Both the position numbers and the translations under genes were made by a program. A stretch of 41,280 bases of DNA from a virus. Positions 7,844 to 14,564 of this stretch are shown in pieces; positions within the stretch are counted from its first letter, which is position 1, and each line of letters begins with the position of its first letter. The stretch covers positions 1 to 41,280 of IMG/VR virus record IMGVR_UViG_3300012532_000215, one strand, 5' to 3'. The notes under the pieces were generated by a model. That model was given only the letters and a program-made list of their open reading frames with translations. It made no database searches and was not told where the DNA came from.

Positions 7844-8991
7844 GGCCGCTTCCCCCAGCTTATCCACCAAATCTCCCTACCGCTGTGGGGAACTCCATCA
7901 ACGCCGACAAATAAACCCTTTTCGACGAAGCCCTCGCGATCAGGATCAATGCTGGCAGGATTGCTCAAGCACGAGGTCTCGTCACACACGACCTTGACGT
8001 TCGGCACTGATAGGAGACGCTCGCGCGTGAAACGCTCACATTTGCCGAGTGGAAAATCTGTTGATGGGTCGGCATACTGCCACTGGTCGGCGATGCGCAC
8101 TGCAGCGAGCACGTGCTGGATGTTCTTCTGCGTGTTGTAGGCGTGGCCGACGACCATCGTATTTAAACCTACTGAGAGGAAGCTCGACGCGAGCAGAACG
8201 ACCAAATCGTCACAATTTGCAACAGTGACATCGCACTCAGGCAAGTACACGCGGTGGTCTGACGTCTGGATGTCGCAGCACAATGTCAGCACAGTCGCCC
8301 GTTCAATTCGCTCAACGTGCACTCCATCTGGCTCACGTCGCATCGTCTGCGATGACGTGTGCGGCAGCGTCGCGACGTGCGGCTGCGACAGCACCATCCC
8401 CACCTCCAAATCAGTAACCGCTATTCGGCGCTCTTCTTCTCCTTCACGAACGTAGACTTTGTGATTATTGGTGAGGCGCAATTTCGAATCATTTGAGAGA
8501 TGAACGACATCAACGGCGAGGCTACCCTTAGTGACGACGGCTTCAACCACGGTCCAAGAATTCAGTCCCCAAATTCTGTCCTGTGCTCGAAGGCCTCGCA
8601 TGCGAACCAGGATGGGGGCTTCTCCCTTGCACTCCTTGAGAACAAGCGTCTCTTCCGGGAAGCAGTCACCACCGTGGAAGCACGGCGCATCCTTGTCCGT
8701 GCACGCAGTGAGATGCGCGCCGGCGATAAACTCGGTGCCGACAGGATCTGGAACCCAGAGCTTCTTCTGCACGGCGCCAAGCAGCGCCTCTGCTCGACCG
8801 CGCTCATTACCAACCTTTTTACCGCTCCGCCGAGCGCGCTCAAGGCATTCGATTGCCCACGCACGGACCCGCGGGTCAGCTCCTCCCTTGGCTGCCTTGT
8901 CGGCGACAGCATCGAGCGAGCTTCGAACGCCCTGCTCGCCGTACGGGTGTTCTCGCCTCTCGATTTTCGGCTTCCAGTCGGGCGCGGCCAC
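7840..8991 (-). CDS. Transglutaminase-like cysteine peptidase interrupted by a mini-intein (383 aa precursor)
   Basis: The N-extein (1-109) ends in CFHGGD and the C-extein starts CDDLVVLLASSFLSVG, so splicing would create GGDCDD, the catalytic-Cys motif of transglutaminase-like peptidases. The likely His (QHVLAAV) and Asp (QYADPS) follow at normal spacing. Residues 110-259 are a Hint/intein domain. The spliced enzyme would be about 233 aa. The start is a GTG at 8991 without a clear nearby ribosome site (AAGGAG is about 30 bases upstream). Neighbours are small virion-like membrane proteins, so a role in particle maturation or cell-wall entry is plausible. That role is inference; the fold and intein are supported by motifs. 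Confidence 0.8.
   Translation of the reverse strand: MAAPDWKPKIERREHPYGEQGVRSSLDAVADKAAKGGADPRVRAWAIECLERARRSGKKVGNERGRAEALLGAVQKKLWVPDPVGTEFIAGAHLTACTDKDAPCFHGGDCFPEETLVLKECKGEAPILVRMRGLRAQDRIWGLNSWTVVEAVVTKGSLAVDVVHLSNDSKLRLTNNHKVYVREGEEERRIAVTDLEVGMVLSQPHVATLPHTSSQTMRREPDGVHVERIERATVLTLCCDIQTSDHRVYLPECDVTVANCDDLVVLLASSFLSVGLNTMVVGHAYNTQKNIQHVLAAVRIADQWQYADPSTDFPLGKCERFTRERLLSVPNVKVVCDETSCLSNPASIDPDREGFVEKGLFVGVDGVPHSGREIWWISWGKRP
8215..8664 (-). other. Mini-intein (150 aa), inserted directly before the catalytic Cys
   Basis: The segment begins with Cys (CFPEETLVL, block A) and has a block B-like LTNNHKVYV with the T-x-x-H signature. It has LCCDIQTSDHRVYL near the end (block F-like) and finishes ...TVAN followed by Cys, the expected N|C splice junction. 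The usual penultimate His is Ala. There is no room for a homing endonuclease. Block assignments are by eye. Confidence 0.75.
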
Positions 8992-9025
8992 TAAAACTAG
9001 TCTACTCTATCAGCCGAGGGGCTCC

Positions 9026-10606
9026 TTAAGTCTCGATTTCCGTAGGCATCGAGCTGCCTTTTTCCGGTTCAATTACTTCAACTTGTGGCGTGGACGGCTC
9101 TACAGAAGCAGGAGGAGTCTGAACGATTTCCTCGATCGGCACCTTCCTGAAGGCCTCCCACGGGTGCACGTACGGCGTCGGTTCCGCGGCTGGTGGTGGA
9201 GGCGGTGGCCGCTCCCATGTTCGCTGTGGAGTCGCTGCAGGAGCAGGCGGAGGCTCCCATGCCCGCTGCTGAGAAGGCGCTGCCTCCCAAGGATGCGCTG
9301 CGATGGGCCTGCGCTGCGGTTCGGGCGGCAGTGCTCTCTGTTGCTGTTGCTGCCTATGTCTCTCTGCAGCGGCCTCGGCGCGCTCCATGAGTTCGACCTG
9401 CTCGCGCATGCTCTTGGTTCGATTCGTCCCGACTTTGTCGAAGACCTCTCCGACCTTGTCGAGAAAGCCATCGAGCATGCCCTTGTACTTGTCGATGTTG
9501 TAGAGCGTCGGTGCGCTCACTTCGCCATCAACCGCCATGAGTCTCAGCGGTCCGATGTCCTTGAACTTCGCGGGGAAGTCCGGGTCACCAGGAGGAGGTG
9601 GCGGCTCAGCATCAGGAGTTCCCCCACCGACGTGCTGGGCGATGTCGTGTGTGAACGCGTGCACACCGCGAACGATCGAGCTCATCTCCGTCAGCTGCTC
9701 GAGCGGACTCTTCGGCGGCGGGGGCGGTGGTGGTGGCTCTGGAGGCGGTGGCGGCGCGTAGTACTGAGGAGGATAGGAAGCGGCTAACCTCATCTGATCG
9801 AGCTGGTAGCGGTATTCGACGTTCTGCCGCATGAGCTCTTGCAGCATCGTCGCGAGCGTCGGATCGATGCCTGCAGGTATCTGCATGGGCATGGCAGGAG
9901 GTTGCGGTTGTGGTGCAGGCATCGGTTGCGGCTGATGGTACTGCGGCGCAGGCTGTGGCTGATGGTAGTAACCAGGCGCGCCCTGGTAGCCATAGCCAGG
10001 CATCGGTCCTCCCTGGTAGCCGTAGCCATTTGGCGGCCATCCTCCCTGGGGCGGTTGACCTCGGCGCATGTCGTCCTCCTGATTTTTTTGGGCAGCAAAT
10101 TTGATCGTGCCGGTGCCCCAAGACGGCAGCTGGTCGTCGAAGATCGTCCACTTGTACTCGGCCTTGTCGCCCTTCCAATGATTGTCACGGACATAGGCGA
10201 CGAGCGCGCCGTAATCTCTCAGAGCCGACACGGGGTGCTCGGGGATTCCTTCATGCTCCTCAGGCTTGATCTGCTTGATGCGCACGTAGGCATTCGGGTG
10301 AAAGCGCGTAATCTGCATGTAGCGCGTCGCATAGTCCGCGTTCCAGTTCACTCGCGCGACTCCGCCAGTCTTGAGCGACATCACCCTGTTGTGCTCAGCG
10401 ACTAGCCGCGAGCTCTCAGCATCGAGAGGCATCTCCCTCGCTTCCTCCTCGGAAATTTCGGCTTCTGTGAGAGGGTTACCGAACGAGTCAACCGGCGTAC
10501 CCTCGACAAAGAGTCGAGCTGGGTCGACGGCCTTGCCCTCCGTGCCGACCCTGTAGGGCCTTCTCGGCTTGCGCTTCGGCTTCTTTGCTTCGCCGTTCTC
10601 GGACAT
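9026..10606 (-). CDS. Pro/Gln-rich scaffold-like protein (526 aa)
   Basis: Not recognised. Residues 1-30 are Lys/Arg-rich. Residues 70-165 form a compact globular domain (with YMQITRFHPNAYVRIKQIKP). Residues 170-230 are Gly/Tyr/Gln/Pro-rich low complexity (GYGYQGG, QPQP repeats). Helical segments flank proline runs, and the C-terminal 120 residues are Pro/Glu-rich with poly-Gln. The last residues are encoded by a solitary CRISPR-like repeat. The mix of disordered and coiled regions suggests a scaffold or linker in the virion operon, which is inference. It starts 7 bases after the preceding stop. Confidence 0.65.
   Translation of the reverse strand: MSENGEAKKPKRKPRRPYRVGTEGKAVDPARLFVEGTPVDSFGNPLTEAEISEEEAREMPLDAESSRLVAEHNRVMSLKTGGVARVNWNADYATRYMQITRFHPNAYVRIKQIKPEEHEGIPEHPVSALRDYGALVAYVRDNHWKGDKAEYKWTIFDDQLPSWGTGTIKFAAQKNQEDDMRRGQPPQGGWPPNGYGYQGGPMPGYGYQGAPGYYHQPQPAPQYHQPQPMPAPQPQPPAMPMQIPAGIDPTLATMLQELMRQNVEYRYQLDQMRLAASYPPQYYAPPPPPEPPPPPPPPKSPLEQLTEMSSIVRGVHAFTHDIAQHVGGGTPDAEPPPPPGDPDFPAKFKDIGPLRLMAVDGEVSAPTLYNIDKYKGMLDGFLDKVGEVFDKVGTNRTKSMREQVELMERAEAAAERHRQQQQQRALPPEPQRRPIAAHPWEAAPSQQRAWEPPPAPAATPQRTWERPPPPPPAAEPTPYVHPWEAFRKVPIEEIVQTPPASVEPSTPQVEVIEPEKGSSMPTEIET
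9030..9065 (-). repeat. Solitary CRISPR-repeat-like hairpin at a gene end
   Basis: Stem CTCGAT/ATCGAG with the conserved loop and the following GCTGCCTTT arm, in array orientation. It forms the last codons of the Pro-rich gene (SSMPTEIET then TAA) and is followed by AAGGAG in the minus RNA. The stem differs from the array repeat at both partner positions, so pairing is kept. Confidence 0.85.
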
Positions 10607-10612
10607 GGCGAG

Positions 10613-10924
10613 CTACGTAACCACGGGTTCGTCGGCCGCCACGATGCCGGGCACGAGCAGGTTTAGCCTCGAGCGCCAGAGCTGCCTCGTCGCATCCTGC
10701 AGGGCATCAGCTGTCGGAAAGAGCGCATCACCCTGCGCGTTCGTCTCGAGCACTACGGTGCGCTCGATGAAGCAGTCAGTGACGATGCTCTCGTCGCTCA
10801 CGATCGTCATGCCGAGTAAATCGAGCTCGCCGGTGTTCAAGACGATTGCATCCACCTTCGCGAGTAGGTTCGCCGCCGACTGCAAGCCGACACTCACACG
10901 GTAGCTAAGGGTTACCGTTGCCAT
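10613..10924 (-). CDS. Small unknown protein (103 aa)
   Basis: ATG at 10924 overlaps the end of the ribbon-helix-helix gene by 20 bases. The protein is beta-rich and acidic (MATVTLSYRVSVGLQSAANL), with no Lys-rich region and no membrane segment. Family not recognised. Its place between the RHH gene and the Pro-rich protein suggests co-expression with the virion genes. Confidence 0.55.
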   Translation of the reverse strand: MATVTLSYRVSVGLQSAANLLAKVDAIVLNTGELDLLGMTIVSDESIVTDCFIERTVVLETNAQGDALFPTADALQDATRQLWRSRLNLLVPGIVAADEPVVT

Positions 10925-11126
10925 TTGTCTTTCTCTTCTGGATGAGCGGCTCGGTGTCGTACCATCGAGCGATGGCCTGCGCGATGACTGCGCGACGTGA
11001 CACGTGAAGTGCTGCGGCGAGCTCCTCTATCTGATCGAACACTTCCTTCGGGGGATGAAAGCAGATGCGCCGAGTATCATCGAGCCTCGGAGGACGACCG
11101 CGCTTTTTTGTCTCGTCGAGCATCAT
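10905..11126 (-). CDS. Ribbon-helix-helix DNA-binding protein with AT-hook-like N-terminus (73 aa)
   Basis: The ATG at 11126 makes an ATGA overlap with the upstream stop; the open frame extends further but lacks support. Residues 6-11 (KKRGRPPR) resemble an AT-hook. The RHH core follows: beta strand RRICFHPPKEV, helix DQIEELAAALHV, turn, helix SRRAVIAQAIARWY. This architecture is typical of small phage and plasmid repressors that bind DNA as dimers. It may control the virion operon it sits in, but no operator was identified. Confidence 0.75.
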   Translation of the reverse strand: MMLDETKKRGRPPRLDDTRRICFHPPKEVFDQIEELAAALHVSRRAVIAQAIARWYDTEPLIQKRKTNGNGNP

Positions 11127-11620
11127 CCCGCCTGCGGACCGTTCACAGGACGCGCAATAGGCGACGACAGCTGCGCTCGCGCTGGAGCCGGTGTCTCTTC
11201 TGACTGATCGAGCTCGAGCTTGTCCTCGAAAAACTTGTGGATCTCGGGATACGCCTCGAGCATGTTCCACACTTCTTCGACGAACTCGATCTGACCGTTC
11301 AGGTACACGCGCCTGCATGGCACATTGGGGACCTTGTTGATCTCATTTCTGATGGCGTCCGATGTAGGTTTCCGCCCCGCATACACCTCGCCGTAGAAAT
11401 CGAAGAGCGCCTGGCGAAGCTGATCAGGCAAAAGCCATATCTCGTAGTGCGCGGGAGCTGTCAGGATCGAACCGTCCTCGTCCTGCGTCGCCTCCTCGGC
11501 TCTCTCGATGATGAGGGCGACTTTGAACTGCCCCGTCGCGCTCTCGTCTCCCGGCCACTGCTTGCCCACCTGCAGGCTCTTGCCATTGGAGAGGTCGAGG
11601 CGCGTGATGAAGGTCGGCAT
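11123..11620 (-). CDS. Unknown protein (165 aa)
   Basis: The start is uncertain: ATG at 11620 (MPTFITRLDL) or GTG at 11647. The protein is mixed alpha/beta, acidic toward the C-terminus, with a Pro/Ala tail. Segments such as HYEIWLLPDQLRQALFDFYGEVY look well folded. No motif or family is recognised. It is translationally coupled to the RHH gene by ATGA. Confidence 0.55.
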   Translation of the reverse strand: MPTFITRLDLSNGKSLQVGKQWPGDESATGQFKVALIIERAEEATQDEDGSILTAPAHYEIWLLPDQLRQALFDFYGEVYAGRKPTSDAIRNEINKVPNVPCRRVYLNGQIEFVEEVWNMLEAYPEIHKFFEDKLELDQSEETPAPARAQLSSPIARPVNGPQAG

Positions 11621-11678
11621 GTACACGGAAAGGGTACTACACGACACCTGAAAGCGTCAAGTCCTGCCTTTCCGGCGC

Positions 11679-12155
11679 CTAGTGCCTCATGCGCTGAGTG
11701 ATTTTGAACTCTTCGTCGTCGGGGAGCGAGGCCATACGATCTGTGTCCCGGTCTCGGCTTCCATAGGCGCCGAGCTGCCTTTGAAGGGGTTTGAAGCGAA
11801 GAAAGACCCTCTTGCGACTGCGCAACGCTTCCTCCTCCTCGGGCGTCGACAAGGTCGACACAGCGAGCTTCTGCGTCCGCCGCGTCCTATCGACGAGCTT
11901 CTGGTAGAGTGTCATCCGCACCTTGGGCGTCTGTCGACGAGGGTCCCGCGTCACGTCGTCAAATTGGTCGACAAGTCGCACGAAGCGCGCGCGGTCCCAC
12001 CCCGAGGCGTACCAGACCCCGAGCAGCCAGGATGCGGTTGGTAGAGCAATAATAAGGACGATGATCCATTCATTCACAAAGAAATTGCTGACACATGTTT
12101 TTCGAGCCGGCTCGGAGCCGAAGTAGTAGCCGATCCTACATTCAACTTTCGTCAA
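11679..12155 (-). CDS. Single-span membrane protein whose C-terminus contains a repeat element (158 aa)
   Basis: The longest frame starts at a TTG (12155); a GTG further in, just before NEWIIVLIIALPTASWLL, may be the true start. One membrane helix (WIIVLIIALPTASWLLGVWY) is followed by a basic, helical cytoplasmic-type region. Residues about 123-135 are encoded by a solitary CRISPR-like repeat. Behind the repeat, an internal ATG opens MASLPDDEEFKITQRMRH, so a shorter product is possible. The layout resembles an inner-membrane spanin, but no lipoprotein partner is adjacent. Function unknown. Confidence 0.5.
   Translation of the reverse strand: MTKVECRIGYYFGSEPARKTCVSNFFVNEWIIVLIIALPTASWLLGVWYASGWDRARFVRLVDQFDDVTRDPRRQTPKVRMTLYQKLVDRTRRTQKLAVSTLSTPEEEEALRSRKRVFLRFKPLQRQLGAYGSRDRDTDRMASLPDDEEFKITQRMRH
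11751..11786 (-). repeat. Solitary CRISPR-repeat-like hairpin inside a gene
   Basis: Stem CTCGGC/GCCGAG exactly as in the array, loop variant TTCCATAGGC, followed by GCTGCCTTT. It lies in frame near the 3' end of the membrane-protein gene and is read as QRQLGAYGSRD. Array orientation. Confidence 0.85.
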
Positions 12156-12324
12156 TAATTTTCAAATTTTGAGGTTGAGGCGGTTTGCTACGACCGTCTT
12201 TCTGAGGTGATTCGCCTCGCTCTGCCTCCTCCTCGTCTCTCATGCGAGCGAGAACATCATCGACGTCAGGCTCCGAATACCCCATCGCTAAGAGACGCAT
12301 CCTACACTCGGCGTAGATGTCCAT
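12142..12324 (-). CDS. Small acidic protein whose homologue is matched by an array spacer (60 aa)
   Basis: ATG at 12324 (MDIYAECRMRLLAMGYSEPD). The protein is helical, acidic in the middle (DDVLARMRDEEEAERGE) and polar at the end. Family not recognised; the N-terminal part could be a small UBA-like helical unit, but this is weak. Its 5' half (12275-12311) matches a spacer of the array at 35 of 37 positions. One difference is synonymous and the other is Ala to Val. It overlaps the next gene by 14 bases. Confidence 0.65.
   Translation of the reverse strand: MDIYAECRMRLLAMGYSEPDVDDVLARMRDEEEAERGESPQKDGRSKPPQPQNLKIIDES
12275..12311 (+). other. Near-self protospacer (matches array spacer 33991-34027)
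   Basis: The crRNA-sense spacer equals the + strand here except at spacer positions 3 and 13. Bases immediately 5' on the + strand are CTCC, where a type V PAM would lie. The difference at position 3 falls in the expected seed. Confidence 0.85.
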
Positions 12325-12333
12325 GGTCGATCT

Positions 12334-12369
12334 GTCTCGGCTTCCCTAGGGATCGGGTTCTAAACTACC
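12334..12369 (-). repeat. Decayed solitary repeat-like element
   Basis: Starts like the array repeat (GTCTCGGCTTCC) and keeps TAGG and a partial TCGGG arm, but the stem has mismatches in either strand and the GCTGCC arm is lost. It lies between the 60-aa gene and the plus-strand gene. Kept as a probable remnant only. Confidence 0.35.
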
Positions 12370-12373
12370 GAGC

Positions 12374-12670
12374 ATGACGAGCGACGACGATCTTGTCCAA
12401 CACGCAGAACGCGCAGTGGTCGAAGCCGCGGTTGAGTGGGCGAGAGAGCAGAAGATGTCGGCGCCAGCGGTACAGACTCCCGCAGCGTCGAAGCTCCGCA
12501 CGGCCTGCTACATGTTGTACCGCGCGCGCACTATCACGGGCAGGGTACGGCAGGATGAGATCGAGCGTGCGATGGCAGAAAGCGTCTCGACTTCCATAGG
12601 CGTCGAGCAGCCTTTGCACCTTAACGAACCTTGCGCGACTATTTCTGAAAAAAGGCGCGCCAATCGGTAA
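12374..12670 (+). CDS. Lone plus-strand gene, small helical protein (98 aa)
   Basis: Starts at ATG 12374 (MTSDDDLVQHAERAVVEAAV). The protein is acidic and amphipathic with helices such as TPAASKLRTACYMLYRARTI and VRQDEIERAMAESV, which looks like a real coding product. No ribosome site is obvious. The last 30 residues run through a solitary repeat read in antisense and overlap the end of the convergent cupin-like gene by 32 bases. It is the only convincing + strand gene seen. Function unknown; a regulator is possible. Confidence 0.5.
   Translation: MTSDDDLVQHAERAVVEAAVEWAREQKMSAPAVQTPAASKLRTACYMLYRARTITGRVRQDEIERAMAESVSTSIGVEQPLHLNEPCATISEKRRANR
12584..12619 (-). repeat. Solitary CRISPR-repeat-like hairpin downstream of the cupin-like gene
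   Basis: Stem CTCGAC/GTCGAG, loop TTCCATAGGC, then a GCAGCCTTT arm. Array orientation; 20 bases downstream (in minus sense) of the cupin-like gene's stop and inside the 3' part of the plus-strand gene. Confidence 0.85.
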
Positions 12671-13148
12671 ACTCGCGCGTGTCACGATCGAGGAAACCCC
12701 AATTCTTGTTCTTCGGGCCATGCACGAACAGCGTCCAGCAGCCACCGAAGACATCGAGCAGTTCGACGCGATGAAACACGTCATTGGTGAGAACGTTGAT
12801 GTTGCCGGGACGGAACACGCGCTCGCGCACACTAGGCCAGCCTCTCTCTAGACGCTCCTCGCGGTAGCCTCCCGAGAGAATGAGCGACACGCTCCACTTC
12901 CACGGATGAGAATGTAGCTCGCGAGCTTCGTCGTCGCGATGAAAGTGGTGGAGGAACATCCCGTAGCCCGGAACCCACATGATGCCCTCGCGCGGCGTGC
13001 CGTTGATGTCAAACGGGTAGCTGTCGTCCGGCATCTTCGGCTTCTTCACCAGGTAGTAGCGGCTCAAGTACTTCGACTTGCCGTGGCGGTCCATGATGAT
13101 GCGCCTGAGGAACCTGCTTGCGATTTCTTGCAAAAACATCACCATCAC
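12639..13148 (-). CDS. Cupin-like phage protein (169 aa)
   Basis: Starts at GTG 13148 overlapping the thyX stop (GTGA). The central motif FLHHFHRDDEARELHSHPWKW, then SVSLILSGGYREERL and a later H in VFHRVEL, follows the double-stranded beta-helix pattern with metal-binding His/Glu. Such cupin-like proteins of unknown substrate occur in phages and bacteria. The C-terminus (FVHGPKNKNWGFLD) is also typical of the group as I know it. Reaction unknown. Its coupling to thyX suggests a nucleotide or base-modification setting, but that is inference. Confidence 0.65.
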   Translation of the reverse strand: MMVMFLQEIASRFLRRIIMDRHGKSKYLSRYYLVKKPKMPDDSYPFDINGTPREGIMWVPGYGMFLHHFHRDDEARELHSHPWKWSVSLILSGGYREERLERGWPSVRERVFRPGNINVLTNDVFHRVELLDVFGGCWTLFVHGPKNKNWGFLDRDTREFTDWRAFFQK

Positions 13149-13948
13149 CGACTTTCTACAAAGAGCTCGTACGTGCGCGAAAATTTTTCTCGAATGAAGT
13201 TCAAGACCTCATTTGCGTACACGCGGATCTCGTATTGTGCATTTTTAGTTACCCTCAAACGACAGAACCCGAGCCAACCACGCAGATTTGCCGTCGCACG
13301 CATACGGGAGTAGCGACCGACAGGCACCGGCAGGCGCGCAAGCTCCTTCGGTACGCCGAGCTTCAAACCTAGCTGGTACACGCTCTCGGCGTGCTCGTAC
13401 ACGGCACCGAGCTCGTCTAACCATCCCGTCGCGTCGCGCTCGCTGCACTCACCCGCGAGCGACGACGCCTGCTTGTTCTTGGTCGCGCGTGAGCCCTCGA
13501 CAATGCGCTCGATGGTCGGGCAGTAGTTCTCATCCGGCAACGGCACGTAGCGCGCGCTCATCTCGTTGTAGCCGAACGGCACGCGGTGGCGGTGCCACTC
13601 TCGGAACACCATGATCGGCGCCTTCACCTCGACCGTCATGCCCGCCATCTCAAAAGGCGTCGCATGATCGTTCTCCCAGAGGTAGCGCAGGAGCTTCTCG
13701 TCGCCGCCTACAACATCAACATCACAAGCTGTCCAGCAGCCGCTGTGACAGATCTCTGGCGGTTCGCCTTCGCTCAAATATGTCTCATTTTCTGCTACAT
13801 CCCTCCCGCACTTCATGCACATATACTTCGTCCTCGGACCCCAACCGAGAAACCCCTTGTTCGTGCTCATGCGAGCGGCCTCGATGATGCTTTGGTCCGA
13901 ACCCCAGCTCTCGATAAGCTCGATGTAGCCATGATCTAGCACTTTCAT
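13145..13948 (-). CDS. thyX: Flavin-dependent thymidylate synthase ThyX, with a zinc-ribbon-like insertion (267 aa)
   Basis: Makes dTMP from dUMP using FAD/NADPH and methylene-tetrahydrofolate. The ThyX signature is present at residues 120-134 (RHRVPFGYNEMSARY), preceded by HATPFEMAGMTVEVKAP. The C-terminal half has the expected NLRGWLGFCRLR segment. Unusually, residues about 40-78 hold a Cys-rich insert (C44, C47, C67, C71) between GFLGWG and GGDEKLLRYL. ATG 13948 with AAGGTG upstream is the start; the open frame extends to 14122 without support. It sits 5 bases after the preceding gene. Confidence 0.9.
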   Translation of the reverse strand: MKVLDHGYIELIESWGSDQSIIEAARMSTNKGFLGWGPRTKYMCMKCGRDVAENETYLSEGEPPEICHSGCWTACDVDVVGGDEKLLRYLWENDHATPFEMAGMTVEVKAPIMVFREWHRHRVPFGYNEMSARYVPLPDENYCPTIERIVEGSRATKNKQASSLAGECSERDATGWLDELGAVYEHAESVYQLGLKLGVPKELARLPVPVGRYSRMRATANLRGWLGFCRLRVTKNAQYEIRVYANEVLNFIREKFSRTYELFVESR

Positions 13949-13953
13949 TTCTT

Positions 13954-14268
13954 TCACCTTCCTGGCGGTTTCAGCGCCTTCACGTACCCAGACTTCTCCC
14001 ACGGCAATTCGACGCTCTGCGCGCGTCGCGCGTGCTCCTTCTTCTCTTTGTCGGACAGCGAGCTGAAGAGGTTCTCCGCAGGCAGCTCGACGCCGAGCCT
14101 GCCGGCCGCGTCTCGGAGCCACGCGCGCTGCTTGTCAGACAGTCTGCGCTGTCCGCGCATGCTCGGGAACGCTTCGCGCTCGAGGTCGGACAAGACGACA
14201 CCGCCCTCGGCCTCGTTCTGTTCGTCGCGCTCGAGGACGGCGTCGATCAGAGCAGCGTCATTGGTCAT
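13954..14268 (-). CDS. Small polar phage protein (104 aa)
   Basis: Starts with ATG 14268 (MTNDAALIDAVLERDEQ). The region LSDKQRAWLRDAAGRLGVEL resembles a short motif that recurs in phage accessory proteins. A Lys/Glu-rich helix and a basic C-terminus (YVKALKPPGR) follow. No domain is recognised. Lies directly before thyX in the operon. Confidence 0.6.
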   Translation of the reverse strand: MTNDAALIDAVLERDEQNEAEGGVVLSDLEREAFPSMRGQRRLSDKQRAWLRDAAGRLGVELPAENLFSSLSDKEKKEHARRAQSVELPWEKSGYVKALKPPGR

Positions 14269-14292
14269 CGCCGAACATTCCCCTCCGCGAAC

Positions 14293-14508
14293 TCACGCCC
14301 CGCCATCGGTTTCCTTCTTCCTGATCAAACGATCTAAGTAAAAACGTGCCTTCTTTAGGTCCTCGAGCTCGCGACCCTTGTGCTTGGCGCGGGCGACATA
14401 TTTCACGACATTCCCTTCATGAAATCCGAGCTTCCAATCTTCGATCGCATCAATGGCTTCAATTTTTCCGAAGTTGTAGTACTTCGGATGATTCACGGAA
14501 TCCGACAT
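14293..14508 (-). CDS. DUF3310 phage protein (71 aa)
   Basis: Residues 1-60 match the DUF3310 pattern: VNHPKYYN, then IEAIDAIEDW, LGFHEGNVVKYVARAKHKG and EDLKKARFYLDRLI. The family is common in phages and is often near nucleotide-metabolism genes; its biochemical role is not firmly known. ATG 14508 has a strong GGGAGGT ribosome site. The intrinsic terminator at 14526-14558 lies just upstream, so this gene starts a new transcript or depends on read-through. Confidence 0.85.
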   Translation of the reverse strand: MSDSVNHPKYYNFGKIEAIDAIEDWKLGFHEGNVVKYVARAKHKGRELEDLKKARFYLDRLIRKKETDGGA

Positions 14509-14525
14509 GTAACCTCCCGCGAGCG

Positions 14526-14558
14526 AAAAGGTCCCGGAATTGCCAGCTCCGGGACCCT
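14526..14558 (-). terminator. Rho-independent terminator after the cytochrome gene
   Basis: In the minus RNA, GGTCCCGGA and TCCGGGACC form a perfect 9-bp stem around a 9-base loop and are followed directly by TTTT. It starts about 9 bases after the cytochrome stop codon. Confidence 0.85.
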
Positions 14559-14564
14559 TAACCA

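Noticed and set aside
14080-14097. AGGCAGCTCGACGCC in the 104-aa gene, similar to one repeat arm
   Set aside because: Only one arm; the loop and second stem arm are absent, and the sequence fits normal coding use.
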